NCBI RefSeq assembly: GCF_900129795.1
Contig: NZ_FQWW01000003.1
Location: 124,001 to 188,000 of the forward strand
DNA length: 64,000 bases
Source: Flavobacterium sp. CF108
GTDB taxonomy: Bacteria; Bacteroidota; Bacteroidia; Flavobacteriales; Flavobacteriaceae
Direction of reading: 5' to 3'
Both the position numbers and the translations under genes were made by a program. Within the stretch, counting starts at the first letter, position 1. Every line of letters begins with the position of its first letter. This document shows positions 62,403 through 64,000 of the stretch, one piece after another. The notes under the pieces were generated by a model. It saw only the letters and a list, made by a program, of their open reading frames with translations, did no database searches and was not told the origin of the DNA.

Positions 62403-62440
62403 AACCTCTGAACCTTTGTAACTTTGAACCTCTGTCCCTC
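62403..62440. repeat. Flanking repeat, right of four-helix-bundle gene
   Basis: AACCTCTGAACCTTTGTAAC followed by TTTGAACCTCTGTCCCTC; in inverted orientation it aligns with the repeat at 61938-61970 over about 24 nt with gaps. Confidence 0.6.
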
Positions 62441-62447
62441 AAAAAGA

Positions 62448-62990
62448 TCAATTCCAATTTTCCTCAAATCCATAATCTTCAAAGCTGTCGTCGCCTTCGA
62501 ACATATCAAGATCATCTTCGTCTAAATCATCTTCAAATTCTCCGTAGATATCGTTGTGCATATCATCTGCTTCGAAGTTTTTTTCAAGTGCTTCGTCTGG
62601 CATTTCTCCGTGAGAGAATAAAGTTTCAGGATATGTTGCCCCAATTGCTTCATCTTCAATTGCAGCTAGTTCAACTAAGAAAGTCCACATGCTGATGAAA
62701 TCATAAACGTAGATAATCTTCGTATTTTCTTTATCTAAAATGCTAGACAATGGATAATCGTTCATGGTTCTTTGTTCACCCGGAACATCGCCAGTATCAA
62801 AAAGAGGAATTTCATCTTCCTGATTCCAAGTCTCGTCACAAGTATAAAATGAAGCAACTTCTGATCCGTCAAAACCAAAAGCGTTGAAGATCGCATTGTG
62901 TAAATCCTCAAGCGTATCGTCTTCAAGAATAGCAATGTCTCTAAAAATATCTTCTTCGGCGTCTAGAATTACTCTAAATTTATAAACCAT
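62448..62990 (-). CDS. pRiA4b ORF-3-like / IS1096 TnpR-passenger-like protein
   Basis: 180 residues: a compact domain (about 1-125) with YKFRVILDAEEDIFRDI, LEDLHNAIFNAFGFDGSE and FLVELAAIE, as in plasmid pRiA4b ORF-3-like proteins, followed by a very acidic tail (EFEDDLDEDDLDMFEGDD). Despite the transposon-derived name, chromosomal copies are common in flavobacteria and no transposon ends are seen here. Function unknown; the acidic tail suggests binding of a basic partner. Confidence 0.85.
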   Translation of the reverse strand: MVYKFRVILDAEEDIFRDIAILEDDTLEDLHNAIFNAFGFDGSEVASFYTCDETWNQEDEIPLFDTGDVPGEQRTMNDYPLSSILDKENTKIIYVYDFISMWTFLVELAAIEDEAIGATYPETLFSHGEMPDEALEKNFEADDMHNDIYGEFEDDLDEDDLDMFEGDDSFEDYGFEENWN

Positions 62991-63316
62991 AATCTTTGTT
63001 TTTATTGAGAGGTCAAAGGTAAAATATAAAAAACGAAATACGAATTGTGAATTACGATTTGTTGAAAATATTTTTCTCTTGTAAAGAAGAGAGGGAAATC
63101 AATTGTCAGGCTGAGCGAAGTCAATTGTCAGGCTGAGCGAAGTCGAAGCCCAGATCCAATAGGAGCGCCCTTCGACTTCGCTCAGGGTGACAACCGTATA
63201 TTCTACATTCCTGCAAGGTTTTCAAAACCTTGTAGGTTTTAATAATTATCAAAGAATATAGCCAAAATTATACCTACAAGGTTTTGAAAACCTTGCAGGA
63301 GAATACGAGGAAACAT
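62991..63316. repeat. Compound repeats ahead of HPP gene
   Basis: A 22-bp unit starting CAATTGTCAGGCTGAGCGAA is tandemly duplicated exactly at 63101-63122 and 63123-63144, and GTCAGGCTGAGCGAAGTC at 63128-63149 is mirrored at 63171-63192. Next, a perfect 29-nt inverted repeat (63209-63237 and 63272-63300; core CTGCAAGGTTTTCAAAAC) follows. No gene in the gap. Confidence 0.9.
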
Positions 63317-63916
63317 TTACTTCCCAATCAATCTCTTTCTAATTTTATGATAATGTTTGTGGTAAGTACTATGATTAGGATAACTTCTGCTAGAAGTCAT
63401 ATTATTAAAAATCAAAGCCGTTAAAAGTAAAATAAGTACACCGCTTAAAACTGGAGAAAGCACATACATATATCCCAAACCTTTTACTTTTTCTGTTCCA
63501 ATAACAGCGATTAAAGCCGTTGCGCCTCCAGGTGGGTGAAGCGTTTTGGTAATCTGCATTAAAATTATGGCAAGAGAAACGGCTAATGGTGCAGCGATAT
63601 ACATAATATCCGGAACCAGTTTGTGAACGGTTACACCAACTAGAGCAGAAATTACATGTCCGCCAACTAAATTTCTGGGCTGAGAAAACGGACTCTGAAT
63701 AATTCCGTAAACCAAAACGCTCGAAGCTCCAAAAGAACCAATTAAATAAACGGCATCGCTTCCAGAAAAATGTAAAGACTGTACATAAGCCAAAATCCCA
63801 ATTCCGACAAACGATCCTAAAAACGACCAAAAATGTTCCTTATAATCAATTAAAGTTTCTTTATAAAGAATGTAACGTGTTTTGCGATAGCTTCTTTTAA
63901 TTTTAGGAGTTGGCAT
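63317..63916 (-). CDS. HPP-family membrane protein
   Basis: 199 residues with about five membrane helices and the name-giving motif LHPPGGATAL (H127-P128-P129), plus GSFGASSVLVYG and SQPRNLVGGHVISALVG blocks. Both ends are basic and cytoplasmic in prediction (RSYRKTRYILYK; YHKHYHKIRKRLIGK). HPP proteins are inner-membrane proteins, some linked to nitrite transport in plastids and cyanobacteria; the role here is not known. Confidence 0.9.
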   Translation of the reverse strand: MPTPKIKRSYRKTRYILYKETLIDYKEHFWSFLGSFVGIGILAYVQSLHFSGSDAVYLIGSFGASSVLVYGIIQSPFSQPRNLVGGHVISALVGVTVHKLVPDIMYIAAPLAVSLAIILMQITKTLHPPGGATALIAVIGTEKVKGLGYMYVLSPVLSGVLILLLTALIFNNMTSSRSYPNHSTYHKHYHKIRKRLIGK

Positions 63917-64000
63917 AATAATATAATCTGTGGCTATATAATTTATTTCGTTAAGCTTGGGGCATAACTATATACAGTATAAGGATAAAGCGTTTTTGCG

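Noticed and set aside
62448..62990. Insertion sequence or transposon because of the IS1096-passenger-like protein
   Set aside because: No transposase, terminal inverted repeats or target duplication is visible around the gene.
63405..63830. 141-residue frame overlapping the HPP gene in another frame
   Set aside because: Same strand, other frame; rich in Cys, Trp and Phe as expected of an out-of-frame membrane-protein shadow.

Overview
The window looks like chromosomal DNA of a Flavobacterium-like Bacteroidota. The evidence is an AT-rich composition, initiation regions without Shine-Dalgarno sequences, promoter boxes of the TAnnTTTG type, a SusC/SusD pair, a protein with a type IX secretion (T9SS) type B C-terminal domain, many flavobacterial-style lipoproteins and an archaeal/eukaryal-type prolyl-tRNA synthetase. 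No phage, integrase, transposase or CRISPR array was found.

Layout. 1-5700: the end of a radical-SAM gene, a small membrane protein, a metallo-beta-lactamase-fold hydrolase, an OmpR-type response regulator with its histidine kinase, a DUF1573 protein and an NlpC/P60 hydrolase. 5909-12111: two SGNH-type esterases, a GH3 beta-glucosidase and an aldo/keto reductase. 12331-21153 (minus strand): GH5 and two GH26 mannanases, a tandem carbohydrate-binding-module-like protein, a cellobiose/mannobiose 2-epimerase, a GH130 phosphorylase and a GPH-type sugar symporter. 21459-30831 (plus strand): an AraC-type regulator, then SusC, SusD, a surface glycan-binding lipoprotein, a GH27 alpha-galactosidase and a GH5 endoglucanase-like enzyme. 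Together 5909-30831 reads as one locus for acetylated galactoglucomannan: deacetylation and endo-cleavage outside, import through SusCD, galactose and glucose trimming in the periplasm, then import of disaccharides and epimerase plus GH130 phosphorolysis in the cytoplasm. No GH2 beta-mannosidase is present, which fits the phosphorolytic route.

31424-45220 is mostly housekeeping: porin, amidase, rimO, FadL-like protein, proS, three tRNA-Glu genes, rpsT, a hybrid-free histidine kinase/receiver pair and typA. 45324-51547 holds a T9SS cargo protein, an ABC-2 exporter and two poorly known genes. 51690-59142 is the most unusual part: a huge lipoprotein joining a metallophosphoesterase, a kinase-like region and an outer-membrane barrel, divergent by 27 bp from an HD-domain protein fused to a Pycsar-effector-like (DUF5706) transmembrane domain, followed by a large GAF protein. 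59374-60780 is an SDR/TetR pair with matching palindromic operators. 60870-63916 holds an NdpA-like nucleoid protein, a four-helix-bundle protein, a pRiA4b ORF-3-like protein and an HPP membrane protein.

Many intergenic gaps contain long, often nested inverted repeats belonging to a few sequence families; these are unexplained by the genes and are listed separately. All functional calls come from reading motifs and remembered family features; no database search was run.
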